Below are positions 11,072-20,828 of a DNA stretch of 64,000 bases, piece after piece. Location of the stretch: the NCBI GenBank assembly GCA_030844895.1, contig JAUTDX010000221.1:62001-126000 (forward strand), given 5' to 3'. Below the pieces are notes generated by a model. It was not told the DNA's origin. It was given only the letters and a program-made list of their open reading frames with translations, and searched no databases. The DNA is from Ambrosia x helenae (lineage: Eukaryota; Streptophyta; Magnoliopsida; Asterales; Asteraceae). A program made the position numbers and the translations under genes. How positions within the stretch are numbered: position 1 is the first letter of the stretch; every line of letters starts with the position of its first letter.

Positions 11072-14000
11072 TTACAAATTTAGCATCCCAAGCATGGATA
11101 CTAACTTCTGAAATGTTGATGTGTCAAGGGGTTTTGTGAAGATGTCAGCTATTTGATTAGCTGTTGCTACATGCTTCACCTCAATCTTGCCTTTTTCATA
11201 GCAATCTCTTATGAAATGGTACCTGATCTCAATATGTTTGGTTTTTGAGAACTGTACCAGATTTTGAATGATGCTAATGGCAGATTTGCTGTCTACAAAC
11301 AAAAGGTGTCTTGGTTTCTTTGATTCCATAATCAAGAAGTTGATATTGGAGCCATTGTATCTGTGATGTACAACTTGCAGCTGCAATGTATTCAGCTTCA
11401 GCAGTTGAAGTTGCAACAGATGTTTGCTTCTTTGATTGCCATGACACTAGACAGTTACCCAGGAATTGACAACCACCAGATGTTGACTTTCTTGTCATCT
11501 TACACCCTGCATAGTCACTATCTGAAAAAGCTGATAACTTGGTATTGCTTGAAGCAGGATACCAAATTCCAAGTGTTGGAGTTCCTTTCAGATATCTGAA
11601 AATTCTTTTGACTGCTATAAGGTGTGATTCCCTTGGTGCTGATTGATATCTAGCACAGACACATGTTGAAAACATAATATCTGGTCTAGAAGCAGTTAGA
11701 TATAAAAGGGAACCTATCATGCATCTGTACATGGTTTGATCAACCTGTTTTCCTTGATCATCAGGTTCAACTTGTGTGATTGGTGTCATAGGAGTGGAAC
11801 ATGATTTACAGTCTTTTAAAGAAAATTTGTTTAATAATTCTTTAACATATTTTGATTGATGTATAAAAGTTCCATTTGTTTGTTGCTTGATCTGCAGTCC
11901 CAGAAAGTACTGCAGTTCTCCCATGGTACTCATCTCAAATTTTGATTGCATGAGTTTCTTAAAATCATCACACAGTTTTGTGTTTGTTGAACCAAAAATG
12001 ATATCATCAACATAAATTTGAACAAGTAAGACATGATTTCCAACATGTTTTATGAAAAGAGTTTTATCAATGGCACCTCTTGTAAAGTTATTTTTGAGTA
12101 AAAAGGTGGAGAGTGTATCATACCAGGCTCTTGGAGCCTGTTTGAGCCCATAAAGAGCTTTGTCCAGTCTGTACACCCACTCAGGATGAGAAGGATCCTC
12201 AAACCCAGGTGGCTGACAGACATACACCTCCTCTTTTATTTTCCCATACAAAAATGCACTTTTCACATCCATTTGATAAACTTTAATTTTGTTGGAAATG
12301 GCATAGGCCAGAAATAACCTGATGGCCTCAAGCCTTGCAACTGGAGCAAAGGTTTCATCATAGTCAATTCCCTCTTCTTGAGAGTACCCTTGAACTACCA
12401 GTCTTGCCTTGTTCTTGATTATCATACCAGCTTCATCTTGTTTGTTCCTGAAAACCCATCTTGTGCCAATTGGGTGCTTGTTTGGAGGTAAGGTACAGAT
12501 TTCCCAGACCTGTTGCTTGTTGAACTGAAGCAGTTCATCTTGCATAGCTTGCACCCAATTATTGTCTTTGAGGGCTTCCTGGTACTTCTTTGGTTCCAAC
12601 TGTGAGATAAAGGCTGAAAATAGGCAAAAGTTGGAGAGCTGGTTTCTGGTAAGAACACCTGAAGCTATATCACCCATGATTTGATCAAGTGGATGATCTC
12701 TGTGTTCAATCAGTTGTTGTAAACCACTGACAGGTGTAGGTGGCTCTTGTTCTTCAAACAAACTACTGAGGTCTATAATATCTGGTTCAGCAGTTTTAGT
12801 GTCTTCAGTAGTTGCAGGTGCTGAAGCAGATGTTTGAGTTTGGCCTTCAGTATTTGTTGGATCAGAAGTTTGTGAAACTTCTGATGGTGTTGAAGTTGAC
12901 TTAATGACTGTTTGAGGAGTCCATGGTGTAGGATCCTCATCATCAAACCTTTGATCACCATAATAAGTAGGTTTGGATGGAGTAACAGTCTTTTCAGGTC
13001 CAAAGTGGAAGTTGTCAAGGTCAAAGAGTTCAGCAGGATGTGCTGGAATAAGAGTGTGTTTTGACTCATTGAACTTGACATTCAATGTTTCTTCTACTAT
13101 CCTGGTGTGAGAATTAAAAACCTTGTAGGCTTTTCTAGTTGAAGAGTAACCAAGAAAGTAACGTGAGTCAACTTTGGCAGAAAACTTTGAAATAGATTCC
13201 TTGATGTTCAAGATGAAACATTGACACCCAAAAGCCCTGAAAAAGGAGATAAGGGGCTTCATGCCATGAAGAACTTCATAGGCAGTCTTGGAATGTCTCT
13301 TGACCACAAGAACTCTATTCTGAACATAACATGATGTGTTAACTGCTTCTGCCCAAAAGTACAGGGGCAGTCCAGAATCAGCTACCATTGTTCTTGCTCC
13401 TTCTATTAGTGTTCTATTCTTCCTTTCTACTACACCATTTTGTTCAGGAGTTCTGGGAACACTGTATTGTCTAATAATCCCTTTAGACAAACAGAATTCA
13501 TCCAGAGTTTTGTTCCTGAACTCTGTCCCATTATCACTTCTAATGGTTTTGACAGATAGAGAATATTGTTTCTCTACTTGTAGAATGAAGAACTTGATGA
13601 TTTCAGCAGCCTCATCCTTGGAAAATAAGAAGAATACCCATGTGAATCTTGAGTAGTCATCAATGATGACTAAGCAGTACTTCTTCTTACCAAGGCTCAT
13701 AATCTTGACAGGTCCAAATAAGTCCATATGGAGTAATTGAAGACATGCAGTTGTTTTTGATTCTTCAATAGACTTATAGGAGGACTTATGCTGTTTTCCC
13801 TTTAAACAGGACACACAGTGTTTTTGACACTGGTATACTTTCAAAGGTAGACCTCTGACCAAGCCCATTTTTGTGACTTTATTTATGGTTTTAAAGTTCA
13901 CATGGCCAAGTCTCCTGTGCCAGAGATCTGTTTCTGAAGTTGATGCCCTTGAGAAGAAACAGGCAGTGTTGTTCAATACTTTGTCTTTTTCAATGTCCAC

Positions 14001-14396
14001 TGCATAGACATTGCCACATCTTTTGGCAATCAGCAAAGTATGATCTTCAATGATCTTCTCTATCAACTTCTGGCCTTCTGGTGAGATGATCTTGCATGTT
14101 GTCTTTGTGAAAAAGGAAGAATATCCTTTACCACACATTTGTGACACACTCAGCAAGTTGTATTCAAGGTTTTCCACCAGATTGACCTTGTCAAACTGTA
14201 TTTTGCCAGAGGAGACATTGTCATGTCCTAGCACATATCCCTTAGCATTGTTCCCAAAGGATACAGATCCTTCTCTTTGGCTGATAAAGTTGTTTATCAG
14301 GTATCTGCATCCAGTCATGTGCATAGAGCCTCCACTATCAACATACCATAGGCTGTTTAAGCCCCTAGAAACTCTCTGCACAAAATAGCAAATTAG
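11072..14396 (-). CDS. pol: copia pol polyprotein with RNase H frameshift
   Basis: Open from 14396 in the frame -1 to gag, with no ATG at its start. Order of domains: aspartic protease (WYVDSGGSMHMTG, about 12 residues after GTG 14381), integrase zinc-binding HHCC (LWHRRLGHV...CVSCLKGKQ), integrase core (MDLFGPV, IRSDNGTEFRN, EQNGVVERKNRT giving D-D-E), reverse transcriptase (MDVKSAFLYGKI, LYGLKQAPRAWYD, IYVDDIIFGST) and RNase H (STAEAEYIAAA). At about 11290-11320 one base is lost. The frame ends at 11274, while the correct continuation (LFVDSKSAISII through NQIADIFTKPLD) runs in the next frame to 11072. RNase H is therefore broken, the other activities look intact. The protein would process itself, copy the RNA and integrate the cDNA. 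Confidence 0.88.
12861..12885. repeat. perfect palindrome inside pol
   Basis: ATCAGAAGTTT, GTG spacer, AAACTTCTGAT: 11-bp perfect arms inside the linker between integrase and RT. Its architecture matches 14592-14614 in gag, but the middle bases differ on both arms together. Confidence 0.8.
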
Positions 14397-14404
14397 TTAG
14401 ATCT
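14376..14404 (-). promoter_or_regulatory. candidate 3' splice site at gag-pol junction
   Basis: On the minus strand, CTAACTAATTTGCTATTTTG followed by TGCAG precedes AGAG. It has a branch-point-like CTAAC, a U-rich tract and CAG. It overlaps the gag stop (TAA 14395-14393) and opens straight into the pol frame. Splicing here would give pol without gag readthrough. A -1 slip at the stop is the alternative. No slippery heptamer is visible. Confidence 0.45.
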
Positions 14405-16966
14405 AGGAACCCAAGCCTGTTTGGCTTTGGGTTTGCTCTTGAGAACAGTTACAGTTTGTTCTTGACCAGGTTGAGAAATCCATGTCTTTTTGGCAATGGA
14501 TTTTTCATTAAGAACCATGGTGGTATCCTTTTCAGGACCACCATCAACCTTGGTCATCAGTAGTTGTACCATGTTCATTAGATTTTGTATCTCAGCAGTT
14601 TGTGAAACTGCTGATGATTCAGGTCTAACTACTGACAAAGAATTTTGAGAAAAAGATTTTAGTTGAGATTTTATCTTTTTCTGAGAAAAGGTGTTTTCAG
14701 GTTGTTGTTTCTTGGGTTTAAAGATTCTTTCATAATCATTTCTGATTTGATTTCCCACAACTTGTTGTTTAATTTTTTGATTGAACTGAATTCCTTTTCT
14801 GTATCTACAAAATTCAGTTTTGTGGTTGAACAGACCACAAATTTCACACTCTTTTGCCTTTTGTTTTTGATCTAAAGGCAAATTTCTGACATTAGTGTAA
14901 AGATTTTGCTCATCAGTAGTTTTCAGGATCTCAACTCCTGATGTAGATGAAACTACTGATGGCTTGTTGTCAGATTTTGTTAATACTTCTGAAGTACTTT
15001 CTTTGAAAATGCCAGGATTTCTGTTTAGAAAGTTTTCATGGAAAGATGTGCAGTCTTTCCCTTCAGAAGTTTCATTTGAAACAATTTTTCTCCCATCTTC
15101 AGTAGTTTTGGGAGAGAAATCTGTTGGTGTTTCAACATGATGGTATCCTATGCCAAACTTAACATTTGAAGCACTTTGTTTGTTTAGCAACAATTGATAC
15201 CCCTTACAAGATTCCACCCATTTTTCACATGTGATCCTGGTGTCAGCAAGCTCTTGTCTGACATCTCCCAGGTCATTTAGCATGATTTTAATTTGTGCTT
15301 GGGTTTCAATAGCCGAGTCTGTTAATTTAGAAACTTCTTTTGTTTTAGCACACAGTTTTCTTTCTAAATCACATTTTATCTGTGTGTATTTTCTTTCTAA
15401 ATCATTGGCTTTACCTTGTAAGTGCAGATTTGTCTCTCTTATGAGAGCAAAAGTTTCTTTGCAAGAATTTGAGCAAAGTTTTGTCAAAGATTCTTTTGAT
15501 ACCTGTGACAATGCAGATTTTGAAGTACAGCCTTCAAATGCCATTAAGGCAAAGTTCTTTCTGCCATTGTCTGGTTCTCCCCAGTTGATGTCAAACACCT
15601 TGTTGTCTGTATCAGGATTGCACTCTGTGGTGTCAAAAGGAAGACTGCTCCAGTCAACATACCCTGAGGTGAAAAGACTTTGTTGAGAGGGTTGCTGAGG
15701 CTGTGGAGGATGTTGAGCAGCTGGAAAGGGAGGGATTGATTGGCTCTGCATCTGTTGAGCAGGCATTTGAACATATTGTACTTGTGGCATGTATTGCTGT
15801 TGAGGAGCTTGTGCCTGTACAAAATGAGCACTCCCTTGAATTCCATTATTCCTATTATAATTGGGGTTATAGTTATTTCCAGATTGTGATTGGTTAAAGC
15901 TAGAGCTTCTACACTCTCTAGCAAAGTGTCCCAACTTCTGACACTTGTGACATCTCAGTTTAGATTTGTCAAAACCAATTTTTGTATTACTGGTCAATCC
16001 TGGAAATTTCCTTCCTGACCTTTTATAAAACTTGTTAGTTTTAATGCTTAGCATGGCCAGTTGGTGTAAAATGTCTATTTCTTCTAAGTCATCACTGCTA
16101 AAGTTTTTCAAATCATCCATGATAAAACATAGATTATCAGCAGTTTGACTTTGGTCATTATTGTCATAACCTGGGAAAGATCTTTCTGATGAGATCCCAG
16201 TTGTTATGTCAATGTTGTCATAAGATCCATAGGAACAAGTTGGCGAGTCTTGTCCCAAAAGTGCTGTACTACCTGGAAGGTAGTCATCAGCAGTTTTACC
16301 AGATGATTGTAATTTCTTCTTTTGATCAATTTCTCTCTCAAAAGTAAGTAATCTCCCATGGAGTTTTGTAAGAGTGAGGGAGCTAAAATCTGGTGAGGAT
16401 CTTAAAACAATGGAGTATGTTTCCCATTTGTCTGGTAAAGACCTTAAAAATCTATGTAGCATAGACACTGTTGTATAGGTCTGACCATTTAACTTTAGCT
16501 CAGATATTAATGAGGAGAATCTTTCAAATTGTTGAGTTAAAGTTTCCCCATTAATATGAGCAAATGTCTCATATTGTTGAGCTAAAATCTCTCTGGTGTT
16601 GGCAATCACCTCTTCAGTTCCTCCAAACTGTTCTTTAAGACAGTCCCAGAGTTCTTTGGCACTTTCACAATGTAAAAGGCCAGAGTATATCTCATTTGGG
16701 AGAGCCATTGCCAACATAGAGAATGCTTTAGCATCTAGCTCAAGTTTTAGGAAATCATCATCTGTATATTCTTTTGGGTCCTTAGGGACCTTAACATTAG
16801 TTTCAAGATTGACATTTACTGGTTTGTGAGGACCATATATCACAGATCTCCAACAACCTGTGTTGGTCTGTGACAAGGTATGTGCCATTCTCTTTTGCAA
16901 TATGTTGTATTCATTTCTTACAAGCATGGCAGGTTTAGTGGCAGAACCAGTATTATGTGGATCCAT
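14393..16966 (-). CDS. gag: copia gag, extended, two zinc knuckles
   Basis: ATG at 16966 (MDPHNTG), preferred over the open frame's non-ATG extension to 17053; it gives 857 aa, much longer than typical copia gag and in line with Sireviruses. Early residues (CWRSVIYGPHKP) and the stretch ALPNEIYSGLLHCESAKELW through LPDKWETYSIVL are the conserved copia capsid-like (DUF4219/UBN2) region. A CX2CX4HX4C knuckle (CHKCQKLGHFAREC) is at 15949-15908. A second, CEICGLFNHKTEFC, is at about 14849-14808, some 365 residues further on. Between them lie Gln/Pro-rich and coiled-coil-like segments. It would assemble the virus-like particle and bind RNA. It stops at TAA 14395-14393. Confidence 0.85.
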   Translation of the reverse strand: MDPHNTGSATKPAMLVRNEYNILQKRMAHTLSQTNTGCWRSVIYGPHKPVNVNLETNVKVPKDPKEYTDDDFLKLELDAKAFSMLAMALPNEIYSGLLHCESAKELWDCLKEQFGGTEEVIANTREILAQQYETFAHINGETLTQQFERFSSLISELKLNGQTYTTVSMLHRFLRSLPDKWETYSIVLRSSPDFSSLTLTKLHGRLLTFEREIDQKKKLQSSGKTADDYLPGSTALLGQDSPTCSYGSYDNIDITTGISSERSFPGYDNNDQSQTADNLCFIMDDLKNFSSDDLEEIDILHQLAMLSIKTNKFYKRSGRKFPGLTSNTKIGFDKSKLRCHKCQKLGHFARECRSSSFNQSQSGNNYNPNYNRNNGIQGSAHFVQAQAPQQQYMPQVQYVQMPAQQMQSQSIPPFPAAQHPPQPQQPSQQSLFTSGYVDWSSLPFDTTECNPDTDNKVFDINWGEPDNGRKNFALMAFEGCTSKSALSQVSKESLTKLCSNSCKETFALIRETNLHLQGKANDLERKYTQIKCDLERKLCAKTKEVSKLTDSAIETQAQIKIMLNDLGDVRQELADTRITCEKWVESCKGYQLLLNKQSASNVKFGIGYHHVETPTDFSPKTTEDGRKIVSNETSEGKDCTSFHENFLNRNPGIFKESTSEVLTKSDNKPSVVSSTSGVEILKTTDEQNLYTNVRNLPLDQKQKAKECEICGLFNHKTEFCRYRKGIQFNQKIKQQVVGNQIRNDYERIFKPKKQQPENTFSQKKIKSQLKSFSQNSLSVVRPESSAVSQTAEIQNLMNMVQLLMTKVDGGPEKDTTMVLNEKSIAKKTWISQPGQEQTVTVLKSKPKAKQAWVPRSN
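14592..14614. repeat. perfect palindrome inside gag
   Basis: TCAGCAGTTT, GTG spacer, AAACTGCTGA: 10-bp perfect arms in coding sequence. Paired differences from 12861-12885 keep both palindromes intact. Confidence 0.8.
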
Positions 16967-17112
16967 TTTAAAGAGTATTGAATTGTCAGATGACTCTTTT
17001 AAGTGATGGATGTTGATAAAAAGTGAACTTTTGATCTTTTTATTGAGTATCAATAAGAGCTTTGTGTCTGGTTCTCAATTTCTTAGATTGATATGTGATC
17101 AGATAAACCAAT

Positions 17113-17124
17113 GCTCTGATACCA
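17113..17124 (-). other. primer binding site (tRNA-iMet)
   Basis: TGGTATCAGAGC on the minus strand, two bases inside the 5' LTR. This is the usual complement of the initiator tRNA-Met 3' end in plant copia elements. It fixes the orientation and the LTR edge at 17127. Confidence 0.9.
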
Positions 17125-17126
17125 AT

Positions 17127-17836
17127 TGTTGGATCAGTTTGCTCTTTTGCTAAGTAAGAACTTGTTATCTTGACACTTAAGTGTTTAGCAAGCCCTTGTA
17201 TATCAGATTATAAGCACAGCGGAATGTATAAGTTAAAGCAACACTTTTATACTAAGGAAGAGTTATTACTCCCCCTTGATGATTGAAACTAATAAATGAC
17301 AAGTATTTATTATGAATCTAAGCAGTAAATGAGAATTAGATACTTAGACAGATTCACAATAAATACTGAAATGGAATAGAACAGTGAAAGTGTTTGAAGG
17401 ATTTTTCTATTAAAATCAATGTCTAAAATAGAAGGTTGAAGCCTCCTATTTATAGACGTTTACATACATGTATCTTGCCCAAAAAGCAAGTACAGAAACA
17501 TCAGAAACAAGTTGCAACATTGAAACTAACAAATACAGCTAAAAGTAATAATAAACAATAAAACTACTGATGCAAAAGGCGGTGGAAAATATCTGATGCT
17601 AAGTGCTGATGAATGACAAACTACTGATGAGTAGTTTGTCTTCAGTACTTCTGAAGTGAACTTGTCTGGTTTGGACTTCAGAACTTCTGATGAAGTTTCT
17701 TCTTCAGCACTTCTCATATCTTCTAATCAGCAGTTTCTTGTCTTCTCTTCAGTACTTCTATACTTAGCCAAAATAACAGAAGTGAATTAGACTAAGGTTT
17801 CCAAAAGTGGTTTCACCAATCCTCTTTGTCCTAACA
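17127..17836 (-). repeat. 5' LTR of the copia element
   Basis: 710 bp, nearly identical to 6289-7008. It lacks 9 bp (a CAAGTTGCA-type repeat) and one T of a homopolymer. TATAAATA is at 17454-17447 (minus). The same terminal TGTTAGGA and TCCAACA ends are present. Confidence 0.9.
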
Positions 17837-19036
17837 ATCTCCCCCTGGATTGATGAAGCCAAAACCTTACTAATTCCTTATGTTTTTCTTCTGTCTTGAA
17901 CAATCTTCCATATCTCTTTGTACATGGTGTTCTTGAGCTGGTTTAACTGTCCATCAGATAGAGATCCTCTCTGTGGTTCCAGATGTTGAATTGTGAGCAG
18001 GTCTTGTGTTGACAGTTTCTTCAGATCACTGATCTTCTTGTAAGCCCTGCTTGAGAGGTCTCTTCTTGTCAACAATACTGAGTTGTTATCAGTAAGTGAC
18101 CATCTGATGATAGGTATCTTTGACTTGTTAAAGTCAGAAGAATAGGGAACCAGACTTGTCCCTTGGGTTGATGGTCCTGAGTGTTGGATGCTTTCAGTTT
18201 CAGTTAACCTCAGGTGGGAGTCTCTTCCTTGTTGTTGTTGCATATCAGGCATCTGAACAGTTGGGAGATGGTGTTCAGTCACTACCTTGGTATGCATCTT
18301 TTCTTTGATGGTCTTTTGGATTTGGTAGGCAAAAGTGGAAGGATCCCTGAATTGTGTTAACAGAGGTTTCTCCTCAGTGTCAAAATCTGAATGGACTATT
18401 GAACTTCCTTCAAGTAGTACCATTTTGAAATCAGTTTTGACATTGTCCTCTGCTTTCTTTCTTTGAGTAGCAGGCCTTCTTGTTGATACACCAGAAGTTC
18501 TAACTACTGATCTTGAAGGATCAGCAGTTTGAAACTTCTCTGGATTTGCAGCCTTGGCAGCCTTGTATTTTCTGTAAGTATCCATCAGTCTTTCTTCTTT
18601 CCATCTGGATACTGAGGCTTTTGAACCATAGCCCTCTGCTACTAATTCTTCTATCATCTGGGCTCTCTTGGCCTTTCCTTCTTTGCTTGTGGCCAGTTTG
18701 TCTGCAAGCAGTTGTGCTCTTCTTGTCAGCTCTTGCATAGAGAGTCCCTTGAGTGTGTAGGCTTTAGTCTTGCTGTTCTTTGTGATGTAAGACACCAGTT
18801 GTTGTCTTTTGTCTTGTTCAGCAATCTCATCAAGGCTAGCCTGCCTTTGTAGTTCAGCTTCATAGGCCTGAAGTTTTTCTTCATGGCTTAAGTCTAGATC
18901 ATCCCTTTCTTCCAGATTTTTCCAGATCAGATCTTCTCTGGCCTTCTTGTTGGCTGCAACTAATCTCTTCTCTAGTAATTCAGCTGATTGAGAGATAGGA
19001 GAAGGGTTTAGTACAGTCATTGTTGTAACTGTAGTA
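17837..19036 (-). pseudogene. C-terminal ORF3 remnant of a truncated upstream copy
   Basis: Matches 7009-8208 base for base over 1200 positions without indels and with about four substitutions, including the polypurine tract (17837-17848). The ORF3 frame is open to 17878 and carries CAG where the main copy has TAG. It fuses upstream to LINE codons, giving an artificial 430-codon frame that begins at 19170 in LINE sequence. It ends abruptly at 19036 in the middle of ORF3, so it is the tail of an element that shared its LTR with the full copy. Confidence 0.85.
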
Positions 19037-19127
19037 TGCAAGAAAACATTCCCTACTTTCCAAGCGAAGGTTTGATCAAAGTATGCAAGAAAAACATTCC
19101 CTACTTTAACCTCTCCTACCGCTTTAA
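19034..19127. repeat. 47-bp tandem duplication at the insertion junction
   Basis: GTATGCAAGAAA...TCAAA beginning at 19034 is repeated from 19081, with one extra A in an A-run. It lies in LINE sequence touching the truncated copia end. The first three bases (GTA) are shared with the copia sequence, which is a microhomology. Confidence 0.75.
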
Positions 19128-20828
19128 CAATGCTCTTCCAATTCCCAGCCGCGTGATTATTGACCGGCAAAGAGACCCATTCTTTTTTATTTTTGTGACA
19201 AACATCAATAATCCTACGCCATAAAAGACCCGGGTACCGTCGATACCTCTAAGCCCATTTAAACAAGAGCGCCTCATTAACCTCTTTCAATTTTTTAATT
19301 CCCAAACCTCCTTGATTTTTCGTGGTAGTAACCTTGTCCCAACTAACCCAATGAATTTTATTTATGTCACTAGAACCGGACCATAAAAACCTTTTCATGA
19401 TTTTCTCAAGGCTGTCAATTACCTTCCCCGGGGCTTTGTATAAAGAAAAGTAATAGATAGGAAGGCTCGCAAGGACCGACTTAATAAGCGTGACCCACCC
19501 CCCAATTGAAAGAAGTTTTGCCTTCCACAACGCAAGTCTAGCTTTAAAAACGTCTATCACTTTCTTCCAATTTCCACTCTTGTTCATATTTGCTCCCACT
19601 CTAATACCCAAATAATCAAGAGGGAAATCACCCCGTTTACAACCCAAAAAAGTCGCCATCTCATCTACCGCCTCTTGACCAAGCCCAATCCCAATAATAT
19701 TTGACTTATTGATGTTAATTTTCAGCCCCGATACAACAAAGAAACATCTCAATATACGAGCCATATTGAGAACATTTCCCTCCGACCACTCACCTAGGAT
19801 TAGAGCATCATCAGCATACAAAAGATGGGATAAATTAACCTCTTCTTTTTCTAATTGGATCCCTTTAAATTCACCAATCCGAATTGCTTTGTATATAACA
19901 CAAGAGAGCGCTTCCATAACTACCAAAAACAAGAAAGGGGACAACGGGTCTCCTTGTCTAAGGCCTTTTTGGCACGAGAACTCAAACGTAGGAGACCCAT
20001 TAACTAGGATCGAGGACCTAGCCGATTTCAAAATTCCCAACACCCACATACACCACCTCCCCGGGAAGTGCATTTGCTCCATAATCGAGATCAAAAACTG
20101 CCAATTAATGTTATCGTAAGCCTTCTCGAAGTCTATCTTTAGAACAAAAGCCTTTCTTTTCCTTCTTTTCAACCACTCAATCACCTCATTTAAAACTAGC
20201 GGCCCGTCCAAAATATATCTATTTTTTAAGAAAGCGGATTGTGATTCGGAAATGACGTCCCCCATAACCTCCTTTATCCTGTTAGCCAAAATCTTCGAGA
20301 TCACTTTACTAACCATACCTATTAAATTAATAGGACGATAATCTTTCATATTGATCGGATTCTTGCATTTCGGGACCAAAGTAATAAACGACGAACTACA
20401 TTCAGGGCTAATGACTCCCGAATTATAGAACTCGTTCATGATATTAAAGAAATCTTCTTCCAAATCCCCCCAGAATTTCTGCACAAAATTAAAATTAAAA
20501 CCATCTGGGCCCGGGGCTTTATCCTTCCCGCACTCAAAAACCGCACACTTGATTTCTTCTTTAGGAAATACCCGAACCAAGCCATCTTGCTTGTGTTGTG
20601 GAACCGTCTTCAAATCATCACAAATCAACAAGGGCCGAGCAGCGTACCTCTCTTTGAAATGGTCCCGAAAGAATTTTAGTACTTCTCGTTTAACAATCGT
20701 AGGTTCCGTCTTCCAATCTCCACCCACTTCAATACCCGAGATAGCATTCGAAGCCCTCCTGCCGTTTATAATTCTATGGAAAAAACCAGAGTTATCATCA
20801 CCTTCCGCTGCCCAATTCACACGAGCTC
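19037..20828 (-). pseudogene. LINE reverse transcriptase domain
   Basis: Open frame reading toward 19249 then disturbed to the junction. Motifs: GKDKAPGPDGFNF, ITLVPKCKNP with DYRPINLIG, VLKIDFEKAYDNINW (motif A), GLRQGDPLSPFLFLVVMEAL (motif B), LSHLLYADDALILGEWS (motif C, catalytic DD), then the thumb-like LDYLGIRVGANM and GGWVTLIKSVLASLPIYYFS. This is a plant L1-type RT. Its upstream continuation is at 23539-23701 behind the solo LTR, and its downstream continuation is at 5465-6288. The frame around 19200-19250 is degraded. Confidence 0.88.

Larger units (their letters stand above)
6289..19036 (-). mobile_element. Sirevirus-like Ty1/copia element plus partial upstream copy
   Basis: In element order (right to left): remnant of a preceding copy (19036-17837), LTR (17836-17127), tRNA-iMet primer site, gag, pol, third ORF, polypurine tract, LTR (7008-6289). 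The order protease-integrase-RT-RNase H makes it Ty1/copia. The large gag and the long extra ORF after pol are Sirevirus (SIRE/Maximus) traits. The two LTRs differ by about six substitutions and two indels in 710 bp, so it is young. It interrupts a LINE. No 5-bp duplication is visible: AACCA stands before 6289 and TGCAA after 19036, and about 20-30 bp of LINE appear lost. Pol carries a frameshift and ORF3 a nonsense codon, so this copy is probably not autonomous now. Confidence 0.88.

Noticed and set aside
17127..19036. A 1.9-kb LTR covering the whole duplicated segment
   Set aside because: Primer site, polypurine tracts and TG/CA ends place the LTR at 17127-17836; the rest is ORF3 coding sequence.
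19036..19224. Fusion protein of LINE and copia ORF3 as a new gene
   Set aside because: The frame is continuous only by chance across an insertion junction.
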